64,000 nt of DNA. Origin: Ichthyophis bannanicus (taxonomy: Eukaryota > Chordata > Amphibia > Gymnophiona > Ichthyophiidae). Numbering within the stretch: position 1 is the first letter of the stretch; each line of letters starts with the position of its first letter. The notes under the pieces were generated by a model. The model saw only the letters and a program-made list of their open reading frames with translations, was not told where the DNA came from and searched no databases. The stretch covers positions 395,579,440 through 395,643,439 of the forward strand of contig CM066039.1 of NCBI GenBank assembly GCA_033557465.1, written 5' to 3'. Made by a program: the position numbers and the translations under genes. This document shows positions 41,885 through 52,345 of this stretch, piece by piece.

Positions 41885-42650
41885 TTAGCCTTTTTGCCCC
41901 TTACCTAGAACAGGTAGAACTTCTGAGAATGCTACAGTGTTAACAGTGGGCTTGAGTTTTTCTCCCCGAGATTGGAAGTCCTTTTGGACTGTAGAGGCAC
42001 TATTTCTAGTCAGGTCATTTGTACCCAAGTGGATGACAACATCAAGTTTGGAGTGTTTGCTTTCCGCGCTAAGTACATCAATAATTTGGTTTGCATTCCT
42101 GCCGGCTAAGGAGCCTGGGAGGAATTTGACTTTCTTCTCTCCTTTGAACTGTGTTCCCAAGTTGGTATCTCTGATGATGGAATCTCCAAGTAGTAGTAGT
42201 TTTCTGTTTGGTGAGTTTTTCATATTTGGTGCTTTAGCGGGAGATTGGGCATTGACTGACTCCTCTAAGGGCCATTCAGTTTCTTTGGATAGGGCATCCT
42301 CATTAACCAAGGCAGAGAATGCATAATGCAGGGATATCTCTTGGTGTATAGGATGTCTCTCTGTCACAGATCGCAATCTACCCGAATCCACTGTGATCCA
42401 TTTGTTCCTGGTGTGTTTGACTCTTTGTGGGAGCGGTGGTGGACTTTGTTCAGTCTGTTCCTAGAAGAGGTGCGCTTCATTGCAGTCAGTTCTTCCCTCA
42501 GTAGAGACAATTTTTTATGCTTGGCACCCAGGTCTTCTCTTAGTAGAGTCAATTCATTATGCATGGCATATGACCTTCTGCACATAGGACAAGCTCTTAG
42601 GCTCCAAATGATTCTTCTTGGAATAAAAGTACCGCAGGTATTGCACTAAA
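41885..42650 (-). pseudogene. CR1 ORF1: zinc finger, coiled coil, SGNH esterase
   Basis: The 5' part (about 42650-42560) reads CNTCGTFIPRR ... CPMC, a paired C-x2-C finger of the PHD-like type seen in CR1 ORF1. A heptad-rich helix follows (LTLLREDLGAKHKKLSLL). The 168-residue frame at 41885-42391 then carries the esterase: KLLLLGDSIIRDTNL (block I Ser in GDS) and VVIHLGTNDLTRNSAS (GxND block). CR1 ORF1 proteins bind RNA and may act on lipids through this domain. The two frames overlap but differ, so a frameshift at about 42365-42390 breaks the protein. Confidence 0.75.
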
Positions 42651-42690
42651 TACAAGACATGCTGGTTAAGAGAATGTGGGCGTATCCCAA

Positions 42691-43074
42691 GCTATTGGCC
42701 ACTACGTAGGCAATGCAGCCCCAGGGGTGGGTGGGGTGAGGGGTAGGGTGGGCGGGAACCCAAGTGTCCCTGCCCCAGTAGGCTTATGCCTGAACTGTGG
42801 GCACATTCGGGAAAACTGTTAAGGCTACACAAGGAAATCAAGCAGATTGACTATCCCCAAACGTAATGTAGGACCAGCAATTAGCAATTTTCCCAATACC
42901 TAAAGTTTAACCAACCCTTAGTATTCCATATTTGCAATAAAAAACCAGCAGAGATAGAAAGGAATAAGCTTATCTGTGTCTTGTGCAGCTTTGGCTTTTC
43001 AGACTGGCTGTGACCAGTATGTGAAGCCAGGTGTCTGTTAATTGTGACTTTTGCTGCTGAAGTTGTTAAAGTAC
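42691..43074. other. Unassigned stretch with a zinc-knuckle-like motif
   Basis: At about 42786-42818 the plus strand reads CLNCGHIRENC, followed by a stop. It resembles a CCHC knuckle shortened by about three residues. A G-rich tract precedes it (42724-42760). The stretch lies between the CR1 5' end and the resumption of L1-like ORF1. I cannot assign it. Confidence 0.3.
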
Positions 43075-43571
43075 AAATCTTGAAATAGTATTTCAAAAAT
43101 AAGGAGGTGGTGTTCTGTGGTCAACCCTTAAAGATGTTCCTTCATGTTAGTCGAGCTACGCAAGCTCGTAGGAAGTTATTTTTGCAATTGAAACCTAGGG
43201 TGTTGGCTACTGGGGCTACTTATTTTCTGGAGTTTCCCTGCAAGTGTCTTGTGACCTTGCAGAGACAAACATTTACTTTTGTCGATGTTTCTCAGTTAGA
43301 AATTTTTTAGTGGATAGGGAGAAGTGAGTTATTGTGGTGGAGGGTTTAAATTAATAGCTTCTCTAATGTGGGCATAGTAGTTATGCCTAAATTTCTTTTG
43401 GGTTTATTATGGGTGAATTGTTCTACTACTACTGTTTTCCTTTAAATGGTCTTTTGAGACTATATGGTGGATATATTTTCTTTGAACGTGTATGATTATT
43501 ATGATGATTTGTTTTGTTTAAAATTTTGTATTATTGTATTTTGAAAAATGCAATAAATATATTGAAAACAG
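43075..43571 (+). pseudogene. L1-like ORF1, C-terminal part, then a 3' end without ORF2
   Basis: Code YFKNKEVVFCGQPLKMF, then VSRATQARRKLFLQLKPRVL, then FPCKCLVTLQRQTFTFVDVS ends in TAG at 43308-43310. These are the C-terminal domain motifs of L1-like ORF1 in vertebrates. Only about 250 bp of AT-rich 3' sequence follows, ending GCAATAAATATATTGAAAAC. No ORF2 is present. With 37700-38565 it forms one element split by the CR1. Confidence 0.6.
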
Positions 43572-46077
43572 TAACATAGTATATGAAGGCAAATAAAGAC
43601 CAGTTTGGTCCATCTCGTCTACCCAGCAAGGTGGCAAGAGTAGGTGCACTTGTCAGGCCATGCAGGTCACCTCTCCCAATGCCTTTGTTTAGGGGTGTAC
43701 CCACCGCTGCATGTAGGTCACCCTATTTGTTGAGATATAAGAGATAGATATGTTTATTTTGATTTGATCCTGTTGCTATAAAGGGATCCACTGTGTCTGT
43801 CCCATGCCATTTTGAATTCTGTCACTGCATTTTCCCCCACCACATCCATCGGGAGGGTATTCCAAGCATCCACCACCCTTTCAGTGAAAAAGTATTTCCT
43901 GACATTGCCTTTCAGTTTACCCCCTTGCAGCTTCATGTTATGCCCTCTAGTTTTACAGCTTCCCCGTCTTTGGAAGAGGTTTGATTGTTCATTAATACTC
44001 AAGTATTTAAAGGTCTGAATCACATCTCCCCTGTCCCTCCTCTCCTCCAGAGTGTACATATTTAGGTCTTCAAGTCTCTTCTAATAAGTCTTCTGAGGCA
44101 GGCTCCAAATCATTTTGGTCGCCTTCCTCTGAACCATTTCCAGTCTTTTCATATCCATTGCGAGATACGGTCTCCAAAACTGAACATAATATTCCACGTG
44201 AGGCCTCACCAACGACTTGTACAGTGGCATTAGTACCTCTTCCTTTCTGCTGGTAATTCCTTTCTGTATGCAACCCAGCATCCTTCTGGCTTTTACCACC
44301 GCCTCAGAAATGATCACTCCAACGTCGTCCTCCTGGTCCGTGCACACCAACCTCTCACCCTCTATCCATAAAATTCCTTCGGATTTCTGTTTCCCAAGTG
44401 CATGACACTGCACTTCTTCGCATTAAATCTTAACTGTCAAGCATTAGACCATTCTTCCAGCTTTTGTAGATCTTTCCTCATGTTATCCACTCCCTCAGGG
44501 GAGTCCACTCTGTTGCAAATTTCCATGTCCTGCCAAAAGATGGACTTTTCCATTCAGCACTTTTCCAATCACAAATACATTGAACAGTACCGTTACCAGG
44601 ACCGAACCCTGAGGCACATCGCTAATCACCTTCCTTTCATTCAAGTGAGTTTTGTTTACCATCACTTTCTGTTGTCTGTCAGTCAACAAATTTCTGATCC
44701 AGTTCACCACCTTGGGACCCATCCCCAAGCTGTTGAGTTTATTGATAAGCCTCCTATGAGGAACAGTATCAAAGGCTTTGCTGAAATCTAGGTAGATCAC
44801 ATCCATCATATGCCCTTGATCTAGTTCTCTGGTCACCCATTCAAAGAACTCAATCAGATTTGTTTGGCAAGATCTTCCTTTGGTAAAACCATGTTGCCTC
44901 AGATCATGCAACCTGTTGGTTCTGAGAAAGTCCACTATTCGCTCTTCGAGGAGTGCCTCTATTACTTTTCCTGTCGCAGGCTTACTGGCCTGTAGTTTGT
45001 CACCTCTTCCCTATTACCACTTTTGTGAAGAGGTACCACATCAGCCCTTCTCCAGTCCTGTGGATCTTCTCCTATCTCCAAGAATCTATTAAAAACATCC
45101 TTTAATGGCCCTGCCAGAACCTCTCTGAGCTCTTTCAGTATCATGGGATGTATCCCATCCGGTCCCATGGCCTTGTCCATTTTCAGTTTTGCAAGCTCTT
45201 CTAACACATCATCTTTTGTGATTGGTGTGGTATCTACTCCATTCCCATTTGTATATTTGTCAATCACAGGTGGTCCTTCTCCAGGATATTCTCTAGTGAA
45301 AGCAGAGCAGAAGTATTTGTTTAGCATTGTCGCTTTTTCAATGCCACTTTCCACTAATCCGTTCCCAGCATTTTTGAGTTCTGCAATTCCACCTCTGATT
45401 TTCCTCCTCTCCCGAATATACCTGAAGAAAGTCTTGTCACCACACTTCACATATTTAGCCATCTTTTCTTCTGCCTTTGGTTTTGCTTTCCTTATTTCTC
45501 TTTTTGTCTTTTAGTTTGATCTTGTATTCTTTTCTGTGTTCCTCTGTTTGTGAGCTTCTGAATTTTGTGAAAGCTGTGGTTTTTTGCCTTTATTAGAGCA
45601 ACCACTTCTTATTTATATTTATTTATTTATTTAGCTGTCTTTATATCCCGCTTTTCACCGGGTCAAAGCGGTCAATTGGGAGATACATTTAACACGAGGG
45701 GATATGAGACACATACGCTAATACTTACAGGGAACATGGGCAGTGGAGGGTTAAGTGGCTTGCCCAAGACCACAAGGAGTGCCTACAGGACTAGAAATCC
45801 CAGTCCCTCCGGCCTGAGATTGCTGTCCCCAGGTGGGACTTGAACCCCCGGCCCTTCGGCCTGAAGTACCTTGTCCTAACCACTAGACCACTCCTCCCAC
45901 TTCTTTGGAGAACCAAATAGGTTTCCCTTTACTCTTGTTTTTATTTACTTTCCTTACATATGTATCTCTTGCACCTTTTCTTGCCACCTTTTGTTTAGCC
46001 TATTGCAATTCCATGTCCCTTATCCCCTCCCACCCTACCAACTCCTCCTTCAGGTACCTGGCCATTTTACTGAAGTC
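43572..46077 (-). pseudogene. CR1-clade LINE ORF2 (RT), 5'-truncated
   Basis: 3' end at 43572 (GTAACATAGTATATGAAGGC). Minus-strand blocks are NAWNTLPMDVVGENAVTEF-type end (43754-44059), [19 protein letters not shown] (44081-44413), MDVIYLDFSKAFDTVPHRRL with DVPQGSVL (44495-44935) and GPDGIHPMILKELREVLAGP (44962-45462). The FADD box has decayed to LLAGH. A SINE lies at 45611-45896. Similarity ends at about 46077, inside the start of the RT linker. Confidence 0.88.
45611..45896 (-). mobile_element. tRNA-derived SINE with 9-bp target duplication
   Basis: CCACTTCTT at 45602-45610 repeats at 45897-45905. On the minus strand the A box is TGGTCTAGTGG (45880-45890) and the B box GGTTCAAGTCC (45836-45846), 33 bases apart, as in a tRNA gene. 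The head could be transcribed by RNA polymerase III. The body matches 6363-6664. The 3' end has the GCGGGATATAAAG stem and an AAAT tail. This is the best-preserved SINE of the window. Confidence 0.92.
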
Positions 46078-47190
46078 AATGCCCTGCAGAGTGTCCAGCT
46101 GTAATTTAGAGAGCAGTATGATTTCTTTGACAATTTCTAAAAATGTTAGCATTTGTGGGTAGTTTGCAGAGAAAGCAGATGCAGTGGTTGAAAAGGATTT
46201 TTGAATCTGCCAGACTTGTCGTAGGTTTCAGTTATTGCTGTGTCCTTCCGATTTAGGGACGGTCCTGCATGCGGGGAACTTGTCCTGTCTTGATTATTAT
46301 AATGCCGTATCTATGGCTTTGCCTAGCTTATGCTTCATGCAGAATACGGCAGCAAAGGTTGTACGAGGTGAGAAGAAGTGGGGTAGGACCACGCCGCACC
46401 CAAAGATGTGAGAAGAAGAGGGGTAGGACCATGCCACACCCGAAGATGTGAGAAGAAGTGGGGTAGGACCACGCCGCACCCGAAGATGTGAGAAGAAGTG
46501 GGGTACGACCACGCCGCACCCGAAGATGAGAGGAAGTGGGGTAGGACCACGCCGCACCCGAAGATGTGAGAAGTGGGGTAGGACCACACCGCACCCGAAG
46601 ATGTGAGAAGAAGTGGGGTAGGACCACGCCGCACCCGAAGATGTGAGAAGAAGTGGGGTAGGACCACACCGCACCCGAAGATGTGAGAAGTGGGGTAGGA
46701 CCACACCGCACCCGAAGATGTGAGAAGAAGTGGGGTAGGACCACGCCGCACCCGAAGATGTGAGAAGAAGTGGGGTAGGACCACGCCGCACCCGAAGATG
46801 TTGCATCGGCTGCCACTGGCAATGTGTGTTGATTTAAAAGTTTTGAGTTTTTCTTTATATCTTCTTCTTGTCTAAGAGAAAAGATTCAACAGTGCACTCC
46901 TTTGAGAGCACAATTGTCAAGACACGAGAGAATGGGGGATTTTGGGTGGAGACAAACCTTATGAGGAAGAGCCCTAGAACTATCGGATAGTTCACCTTCC
47001 AGTTTATGTATAGAGCCATCTTATTTTAAGTTTTGCAAATTATTAAAGACTTGTTTTTTCATCAGATGGAATGATCTTTCCATCGGATGGGCTACGTCTT
47101 TGCTAATGTTTCTTTTCTTGTATGGATTTTATTACATTTCACTATTGTTCGTTGTCTGCATGACTGATTTATAATATGCCGTTTGATGTG
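46078..47190 (+). pseudogene. L2-clade LINE RT C-terminal remnant
   Basis: On the plus strand at 46290-46365 the code reads CLDYYNAVSMALPSLCFM then QNTAAKVVRG. After the minisatellite, 46798-46845 reads MLHRLPLAMCVDLKVLSF. These correspond to DYCNSLLYGLP and LHWLPV of L2 ORF2. Code towards 47080 is weaker, with IRWNDLSIGWATS. There is no clear 3' tail. Confidence 0.65.
46366..46800. repeat. 40-bp minisatellite grown from L2 coding sequence
   Basis: About 11 units of GTGAGAAGAAGTGGGGTAGG plus ACCACGCCGCACCCGAAGAT; some units lack 3-5 bases. The unit encodes EKKWGRTTPHPKM, and the last copy runs directly into the L2 codons for LHRLP. The source is therefore the LINE itself. Long minus-strand frames through the array (46297-46822) are artefacts. 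Confidence 0.92.
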
Positions 47191-47618
47191 GAATTATTGG
47201 AGGTATAAGTGGAATATAATAGTGAAGTAGCTGCTAATGAAGGTTCATGATACCTGATCCCAAGCAATTCTGTGTGAGCTGAAAACTGTGAGGAGTGGAG
47301 GAGAGTCTTAGGTGCAAATAAGAGAAGCAGAAAGTGAGAATTTATAGTGTGACACGTGGTGCATTTTCCCTTTTCCTCCATTTGCAAACTCAGGCATGTC
47401 TGGGTGGGAGACTTGGATGAAACAGTCACGATAAAGCTTCTCAGCAGGGTGGCAGGAAGTGTCCATTTATTCTGTGTTTGAAATTCTGAGGGTGAGGTGC
47501 AGAGGGGTGTGTGCATCAGGGGCGTTGCTGGGTGTACCAGAGCGTTTGTGTGTCAGGATGTTTTCTGTGTTGTGTTGTACTGTTATGTGTGTGCTGTTTG
47601 TGTGGATGTTGTGTGTGT
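47191..47618. other. No recognised feature
   Basis: GT-rich towards 47500-47618. Frames at 47169-47516 (minus) and 47459-47728 (plus) show no motifs. Confidence 0.5.
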
Positions 47619-47830
47619 GCTGTTATTTATTTATTTATTTATTTTATTTAACAGTTCTTCTATACCGCTCTATTTTAGATCAGAGCGGTTTACATTTAAC
47701 ATCAACTATACAACACAGGGAACTTTGAGTTGTATTTACAATAAACAGGGAGATCAACTTGGAAGTAACTGGGGGAAACTATATACATTGTATTACACTG
47801 GTACCTGATTTCAGGTAGAACATATCTACA
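47619..47830 (-). mobile_element. LINE or SINE 3' end
   Basis: On the minus strand the end shows AAACCGCTCTGATCTAAAAT, AGAGCGGTATAGAAG and an AAATAAAT tail. The body to 47830 resembles the L2 3' regions. 47831-48496 holds nothing else I recognise. Confidence 0.6.
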
Positions 47831-48496
47831 TCTTATTTACACTGGGGGTCTTAATTCTATTTCAGTGGGTACATTCTGAGCGATCAGTTGATTATCCTTT
47901 TTCATGCTGAGTCTGATTGTTTAATTGTAATGAGTGATTGTCTGAGGGGCCATATGTATGGTTATTAAGGCTGGATTCCGGGTAGTATGTAGTGAACAGG
48001 TGCTGTGGGTATCTTGGCAGGGTGTGAGTTGTGTGCACGCACGTGTCGCCATGTCGTAGATCCATGCAGACAGATGGATGGATGGAGCCTTCCTAAGAGG
48101 CGCCATCACTTACGTGAAACGCAGCTAAAATGTTTGAGTTGTGTGCGGTTCCCTCCAGGGTCTGCGTAACTGAGACTTTGCTCTTTTTTGCTAATGCAGT
48201 TGTCCCCTGAGGAGTAACCGGGATCAGATCAGACTTTTGGACAGAGCACAAACTTCACAGAATACAGCAAACATCTGCGGGTTTCGGCTGCTTAGTAAGT
48301 ACCATTCCTCATTGAAGCTTGAAATAAAGATGCTCCAACTGATCCCAAATTACTCTTTATAATTTCAGATGCTTAGTAATGAATCGAGCAGTTCTGTTAC
48401 CTCCTTTTCCCAGTGTTCTCAGCTCGACCAGTTTTATGCCCAGTTGGCACTGAGTTGGAAAGGATTGTGCTATTTCTGTGCTACATGGGGTCCTCT

Positions 48497-48905
48497 GAGC
48501 CTGTGCGTGCCCGCGGGTATCCGTGCACACCTGCGGGTATCTCTTCCCTGAGCATGCCCACGGGTATCCGTGCACACCTGCGGGTATCTCTTCCCTGTGC
48601 GCGCCCGCGGGTATCTCTTCCCTGTGCGTGCCCACGGGTATCCGTGCACACTTGCGGGTATCTCTTACCTAAGCGTGCATGCCTGCCTGCAGGTCTCTCT
48701 TCCCTGTGCGCGCCCGCGGGTATCCGTGCACACTTGCGGGTATCTCTTCCCTGAGCGTGCCCGCGGGTATCTCTTCCCTCTGCGTGCCCACGGGTATCCG
48801 TGCACACCTGTGGGTATCTCTTCCCTGAGCGTGCATGCCTGCAGGTCTCTCTTCCCTGTGCGCGCCCGTGATATCTCTTCCCTGTACATGCCTGTGGTAT
48901 TTCTT
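48497..48905. repeat. 27-bp minisatellite with 54-bp higher order
   Basis: Units of the type GCCCGCGGGTATCTCTTCCC plus TGTGCGT alternate with GGGTATCCGTGCACACCTGC-type units. Copies differ by a few bases. The period is a multiple of three, which keeps both strands open over 130-150 codons. I treat those frames as artefacts. Confidence 0.9.
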
Positions 48906-48959
48906 CCCTTTGCTCTGACTGTCGCACCAGGAATCAGTACTAGCTCACATGGCGTCTAG

Positions 48960-49100
48960 TCAACGGTGCAGTAGCTACAGGAAGCGCATACAGTGCGCAG
49001 GTCGCAGGAAGTGCATAGCATTCGCAGGACGCAGGAAGTGTGGGCAGGACGCGCGGGCAGGATGCAGGAAGCGCATAGAGTACACAGGAAGCACATAAAG
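48960..49100. repeat. Short imperfect tandem repeat
   Basis: The block GCAGGAAGCGCATA and variants recur about six times at irregular spacing of 20-30 bp. It is a decayed or young minisatellite next to the 27-bp array. Confidence 0.75.
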
Positions 49101-49221
49101 TGCGCAGGGGCAACTGTTCCCCATGCTTGCTTAGTTTCCATTGCTGTAGTGCGTAATCCCTGAGAAGGCCCAAAGCCCTCTTTGTTTCTGGGAACATCTA
49201 CCAGCAGCCACACTTTTTGAA

Positions 49222-49320
49222 CTTTGCTAAAGCTTTAGGTGTCACAACTAAACTACATACCCTCTCCCCCCCTCCCCCTCTCCCCCCCTCCCCCCTCCCC
49301 CTCCCCCTCTCCCTCCCCAA
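49222..49320. repeat. Shared L1-like segment followed by a C/T-rich tract
   Basis: 49222-49260 (GCTAAAGCTTTAGGTGTCAC, then AACTAAACTACAT) repeats the L1-like ORF1 sequence at 38030-38074. In both places a C-rich tract follows. Here the tract is about 60 bases of CCCCTCTCCC type. It is probably a small fragment of the same element. Confidence 0.6.
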
Positions 49321-50864
49321 CAGAAGCTTTTACTGAAACTGCAGATCTCTGCCACTGTAGAGAGACACGCAGAGGATAGCCCCCAAGATCTTCTGCAGTG
49401 AAGGCCAAAGCAAAGAATTGTTCATTTTTTCTGCTATGATCTTATCCTCCCCCAGTGCCTCTTCCCCTGGCCCTCGTCCCATGCCTGTTTTGTGTGTTTA
49501 ATGTACTTGGAAAGGGGTTTTTTAATAAGCTTTGCGTCTTTGGCACATCTCCCCTCAAATTCTTTGTTGCTCTGCCTTTTTAGCGTTTTCAGTGGAAATA
49601 TTCTAAAATAATGTCATTTTTAAAATGAAGCCCATGTATATTCTGTAATGACTTTTTAAAACATCGGGCTCAATACAGATTTTCCTCCAAAAGTGAATCA
49701 TGCCTCTCAGTCGTTCACCTTCCCTGAAGACCAGCAGAGATGCTTTGGGGGCTAGCGTAGTTCTTGCCAGCCCTGGCCATGAGGCAGCTGTGATACCAGA
49801 GCGAGTGCAGTGGGAGGGTTGTGATGTGGGTGGTCGGGGCAGCATGGCACCTAGTTTGTATCTCTTAGGTGGGAGGGGAGAGATGTATATTTTTAGAGTT
49901 GGCACTGTAGGCGTCACTTTGGTTTCAGGCAGATGGTCAGTGCAGTGCTGCTATTTCTGGAATGTTCCTGAAGGAATCTTTGGTCTGAACTCAGCTTGAG
50001 AGACGTTTCAGCTTTTTACCTGTTTTGACCTGGTTTCACTATATCTTTTTGGGAGATTTTCTTGATTAAGGCTTAACAATAACAAACTTGTCCCATCCTA
50101 TGTCACAGGTAAACTCCTTCAATTGACCAGCTTGCATGTCTCTAGGGAATAGTTCACTAGTCGGGGAAGTGTCCTGCAGAGCCAACTTTGCCTAAAACAT
50201 CCAAGCTGTGTTTCCTCTTCATGCAGCCTCATGTGAATTGCTGAGAGATTCCGTGCTGGAGATCGGAGATGGAGAAAGACTGCTTGGAGATTTTTCTGCC
50301 ATAGGGCTGCTGGTGTAAGTGCCAGAGGAGCCCTCGCAGCCTGGGCAAGCGTTCACTTCCAGCTGCTTTTCACGCAGCTTTTGGATTAGTGTGGAACTAG
50401 GGGGGTGTACTGCAGGTCAGGCGTTGGGTGTGTTGGCAGAGTAGTGAGCTACCACAGGGCAAAATTGAGGCATTTTTTCCAAACTCTTCTGCCGTATACC
50501 CTGTGGTAGCTCATGTATCTATATAAAAATGTTTTTTCTTTTATATGTAATAAAAATAAAAACCTTTCTCCATTTTCAAACAGGATGAAATCTGCCATCC
50601 TAGTGGGGGGGGGGGGGGAGAGGGCATAATCCAACAGCGCTGACATGGACTGTGCTGTCTCAGAGTTCAGAATTCCCACACATGCCCACACATGCAACTC
50701 CCTCCACAGTTCACCATTCTGTTTTTGTCCAAACTATAACCGATACAGGTCCTGTTCTCTCCGTATTTTTTTCTGGTGGTTCTTAATTTTTTGCCAATAC
50801 CTTTCTTTTTTTGCTCTCCAAGAAGGGCGTCATTTCTTCCCTTAAAACCTTTTTCTTGAGTGGT
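49321..50864. other. No recognised gene; one perfect 14-bp stem
   Basis: The only clear structure is GAGCTACCACAGGG at 50447-50460 paired with CCCTGTGGTAGCTC at 50499-50512, with a 38-base loop. A 14-base G run lies at about 50605-50619. No coding motif was found in any frame. Confidence 0.5.
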
Positions 50865-52345
50865 CTAATCAAGATGGCTGTTGGAGTGAACGCTGAGTAG
50901 ATCATGCCGAAACGGAAGGGCAAGCTGAGGGTGTACCCGCCCGAAACCGTCAGCGGCTCCATAGATCGGTTTGTTCATTTGACTGAAGGAATGATCCAGG
51001 AGATTAGAGCTGGGCATGGAGGTGCTTTCTCCTGATGCAAGGTCCCTGCCGCAGCCTCCGGCGTCTTCTCCACTCATTTCCCAGGCTTCTCCAGCGTGCG
51101 AGCTGGAATGCGGTGTCTCTGCTGGGGCGTGGCGGGAAGCAGAAGAGGCTGTTACAGAGAGTGTGAGCAAGGGCATCGGAGAGGGTTCCCGACAGCTAGA
51201 CCTGCAAGCCTCGCTTCAAGGTACAGGTACTCTGTCTCCTGCTGAAGTCCCCACTTCTTCTTCTTTTGCATTAATTCGCCCTAAGACAATAACTTTAGAT
51301 ACAATATGAGATGAAATTGCCATGTTATCTAATGCAGTCACTACCCAGGTGCTGGGTCCTCAGCGAGAGTTGCCAGATTGAAGAGAAAGTACAGAGGAGG
51401 AGTTCTGATGTGGATCAGCTTAAAATGCAAGTTCAGGAATCACGTCAGAAATTGGAGTCTCTTTCTGAGGCTAATGTGGCCCTTGCTAAGAACAATAATT
51501 TTCTTTGTGTGAAGATGGAAGACCTGGGGAATGCTGCAAACTTGAGAGTTTTGAACTTTCCTATTGTAGCTGGAACTACTCCGTTGGAATCTACTTGAGG
51601 TATTGGCAGTGCCCAATGAATTAATTCCACCAATTTTGAAGGTGTTCTAGTTACCTCAATCGAAAATCTACTATGGATGGTGTGACTACAGATATATTAA
51701 ATGTTTCAGACTTATTAATGTCTCCAACTGAAATTCTATCAAACTCTCGACATTGTTAGTTTCTCTCGCTCCGGTTTCAGACAGGGAGTGGCTGCTAAAG
51801 TTATTCTTTAAGAAGCGTTTTTCCTTATTTTATGGTGTAAAAGTTTCTGTGTTTCCTGATATTAGTAGGGACTCTCCGAAATGGCGTAAACAATTTCTAT
51901 TGTTAAAGTCTGGGGTATTGCAGATTGGGGGGACATTATCATTTACAATTTCTATGTAAATGTGGTGTTGTATATAATTCTAAGAAAATTATATTCTATC
52001 AGCCTGAAGCACTTTCTGCTTGTATTAGCTCTTGGATGCCCCAGGTTACTTTTTCAGCTGTTGGTTGAAGCACCTTGTTAATTGGTTAGATTCCTTTACC
52101 CAAGGTCATTCTGTTTTTCTTCTTTGAACTTACCTATTGGGATAATCATGGTGGCTTCCTCATGCACTATGTGTTTTGTTTCTTGCTCACTCTGCCCTCT
52201 CATGTGGACTATAGGTGGACCTCTATGTTCAGTTTCCTGTAACAATAATTTGATGATCTGTTATTGTTAGATGGTACCTCCTTTTCTGACAAGCGTGTTT
52301 GCTTGAGTTACATTGTAAAATTTGTAACTATTAAATACCCCCCCC
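50865..52345 (+). pseudogene. L1-like element with ORF1 and no ORF2
   Basis: It starts GGTCTAATCAAGATGGCTG, like an L1 5' end. ORF1 begins at 50903, MPKRKGKLRVYPPETVSGS. A Ser/Pro linker follows (51016-51309), then the coiled coil (VDQLKMQVQESRQKLESLSE, 51400-51460), NLRVLNFPIV at about 51540-51565, and the C-terminal domain REWLLKLFFKKR, VSVFPDISRD, LQIGGTLSF at 51780-51955. Several frameshifts and stops occur. About 270 bp of 3' sequence follows, ending GTAACTATTAAATA and a C run. ORF2 is absent. Confidence 0.6.

Larger units (their letters stand above)
38568..42690 (-). mobile_element. Nearly full-length CR1-clade LINE
   Basis: Read on the minus strand from 42690 to 38568 it has ORF1 (zinc finger, coiled coil, esterase), an endonuclease frame, an RT frame and a 3' untranslated end with the GACGGCAGATAAAGACC block. 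TAGTAACATAGTAAATG lies at the extreme 3' end. It sits inside an L1-like ORF1. It is the only CR1 copy here that includes ORF1, although the frames contain breaks. Confidence 0.88.

Noticed and set aside
45836..45890. A functional tRNA gene
   Set aside because: A and B boxes are present, but the acceptor and anticodon stems do not form, and the sequence continues into a SINE body with target duplications.
46297..46822. Three overlapping minus-strand frames of 149-169 codons
   Set aside because: They read through the 40-bp minisatellite in all three frames. The real code there is the L2 remnant on the plus strand.
48413..48959. Repetitive proteins of 113-148 codons on both strands
   Set aside because: They lie in a 27-bp tandem array that stays open by periodicity.
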